A DNA stretch of 64,000 nt from Erpobdella octoculata. Taxonomy: Eukaryota; Annelida; Clitellata; Hirudinida; Erpobdellidae. Made by a program: the position numbers and the translations under genes. Where the stretch lies: the NCBI GenBank assembly GCA_963978895.1, contig CAXBUH010000050.1, forward strand, positions 187,062 to 251,061. Reading direction: 5' to 3'. Shown here piece by piece: positions 62,640 through 64,000 of this stretch (its first letter is position 1; each line of letters opens with the position of its first letter). The notes under the pieces were generated by a model. That model did no database searches and was not told where the DNA came from. It saw only the letters and a program-made list of their open reading frames with translations.

Positions 62640-62975
62640 CCCTCATCCTAATCATTATCACCACCACCATCATGATCATCGTCATAGTCATCGTCATAGT
62701 CTTCGCCATCGTCACCGTCATCTCCGTCACCTTCACCACCATTGTCACCATCATCATCATCATCGTTATCATCATCGTCAACATCATCATCATCATCATC
62801 ATCACCACCATCAGCCTCATCCTCATCCTCATCCTCATCCTTCTCCTCCTCATCATCATCATCACCATCACCACCACCACCACCACCACCACCATCATCA
62901 TCATCAGCAGCAGCAACATCATCATCATCGTTATGGCGGTCTTCAGCATGGTCATGGTCATCATCATCGCCTAAT
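62640..62975. repeat. (CAT)/(CAC)n trinucleotide repeat
   Basis: An impure CAT, CGT, CTC and CAC run. Frames on both strands (Ser-, Asp- and Met-rich) are artefacts. Confidence 0.92.
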
Positions 62976-63355
62976 GACGTAGAAAACGTTGAAAGATGTC
63001 CAACGTAAGGGGCGCTATCAGCAATTTTCATCGAAGCTTGCTCGCTTAAACGTTAATGCGATTGAACCTTTTCCTTTCTTCACGCTCCATTGACCTTTTT
63101 GTTATTTTTCTTCTTTCAATAAAAAAAATAATAAAAAAAGTTTAACTGTTATTCTTTAGTTGCTAACTTAAAAGTTAAACTACGAATTTTTAATCTACTT
63201 CAAAATATATGCAAAAAAGCTTAATTATCGATTCATACATACATATATATTAAGTTAAGGTACGTACGTATAATATATATTATGATAGCCCACATCTGTG
63301 TAAGACGTATTTGCATGACGATTTGCTATCTGGCAAATTAATTTATATATAATAA

Positions 63356-64000
63356 CTAGCTGGGTGCCCGGCGTTGCCCGGGCTTTTTAGAGGTTTTTCT
63401 ATCGTTTCTCACGCTCCCGTTTCCTTCCCCGCTCGCTTTCACGCTCCCGGTTGCTTTCCCACTTTTCGACCACCTAGAGCTCTAAAACTTTCAGGAAAGC
63501 TTTATTATGGATGACAAGACATGAATTTAATGTTTCCGACATGAATTAGGCCTTAAATCAATTAAAATTAATCAAATCAAAATAATTCCTGCCATCTAGC
63601 GAGTGATAAAATCGTTTGACAACCGGCCACAAAGCTCTGGCGATCGATATTTTGCATCTAAGTCCGAGTTTGCAATAGCCTTAACGAATCTAAACATGTA
63701 ATTTGCTTATAGGCAAATAAAAGAAGTTTTTTTTTTAAATTTATTTTTCATTTCTACTTTATGTTGCACATTGCATCTGGGTTATTTTTAAAATTCAGTG
63801 GCAGCTTAAGTGCTGAATGAGCTGTTCTGTCTCCATCCAATAAAGTTGCTGCAATGCCAGACGATGGAACGGCCAACGCTATGTCATTATTTGATCCTAT
63901 TTCGGTGAGAATTAGAGAAATGAAAAATGTTTGTGAATGATTCTTTGTTCATCAGTCATTAATGGAACATAGCGAGTAACAATCGCTGCCATATTTACAG
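63356..64000 (-). mobile_element. Helitron-like element, second family, runs off the window
   Basis: On the - strand the end is GCCCGG-loop GCAACG-CCGGGC, then ACCCAG, then CTAG, followed by T. This is a strong hairpin at the right distance from CTAG. The body shares CGCTCCCG and CTTTCCC words with 49761-50150. No coding is seen up to the window edge, and the 5' end is outside or not recognised. Confidence 0.5.

Noticed and set aside
62599..63031. Overlapping Ser-, Asp- and Met-rich frames of 88-127 codons on both strands
   Set aside because: All are CAT/CAC trinucleotide repeat read in different frames.

Overview
The window reads as AT-rich nuclear DNA of an invertebrate animal. The evidence is intron-like gene fragments, LINE, LTR, Helitron and hAT elements, tRNA-derived SINEs, TTAGGG telomere-type repeats and very long microsatellites. 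Nothing looks bacterial, and no rRNA, functional tRNA or CRISPR array is visible. I cannot assign a phylum from the sequence alone.

Region 1 (1-23.1 kb) is almost pure nested transposon. Two copies of a LINE with a CCHC plus PD-(D/E)XK-type C-terminus (R2/R4-like) lie on the + strand, and both end in long (CATA)n tracts. A Helitron-like array (4956-9409) sits inside the first tract. The second LINE copy is split by a solo LTR (10203-10842) and by a hAT element (10946-16311), and that hAT carries a 5'-truncated CR1/Jockey-type LINE on the - strand. A decayed Helitron-like copy on the - strand (18613-23135) holds another LINE remnant, a foldback MITE and a hAT inside a hAT. Many boundaries can be placed to the base from target-site duplications.

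Region 2 (23.1-35.6 kb) is the most gene-like part. It holds a 649-codon open frame on the - strand (26107-28056) of unknown function with a motif repeated three times. It also holds + strand segments that look like exons with good splice sites (24469-24766, 29541-29631, 32403 onward), plus a hAT MITE and a SINE.

Region 3 (35.6-48.8 kb) contains simple repeats, a hAT MITE, a hAT transposase fragment, an interstitial telomeric tract flanked by 118-bp direct repeats, and one complete Helitron-like element (43719-45252).

Region 4 (48.8-64 kb) has (TA)n tracts with a second family of Helitron-like 3' ends, a Ty3/Gypsy remnant in which two elements share one LTR, a 1.5-kb three-phase tetranucleotide array, and a few exon candidates (54892, 57418, 60814).

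Exon models are inferences from open frames and splice consensus only. Transposon calls rest on protein motifs, terminal structures and target-site duplications read directly from the sequence.
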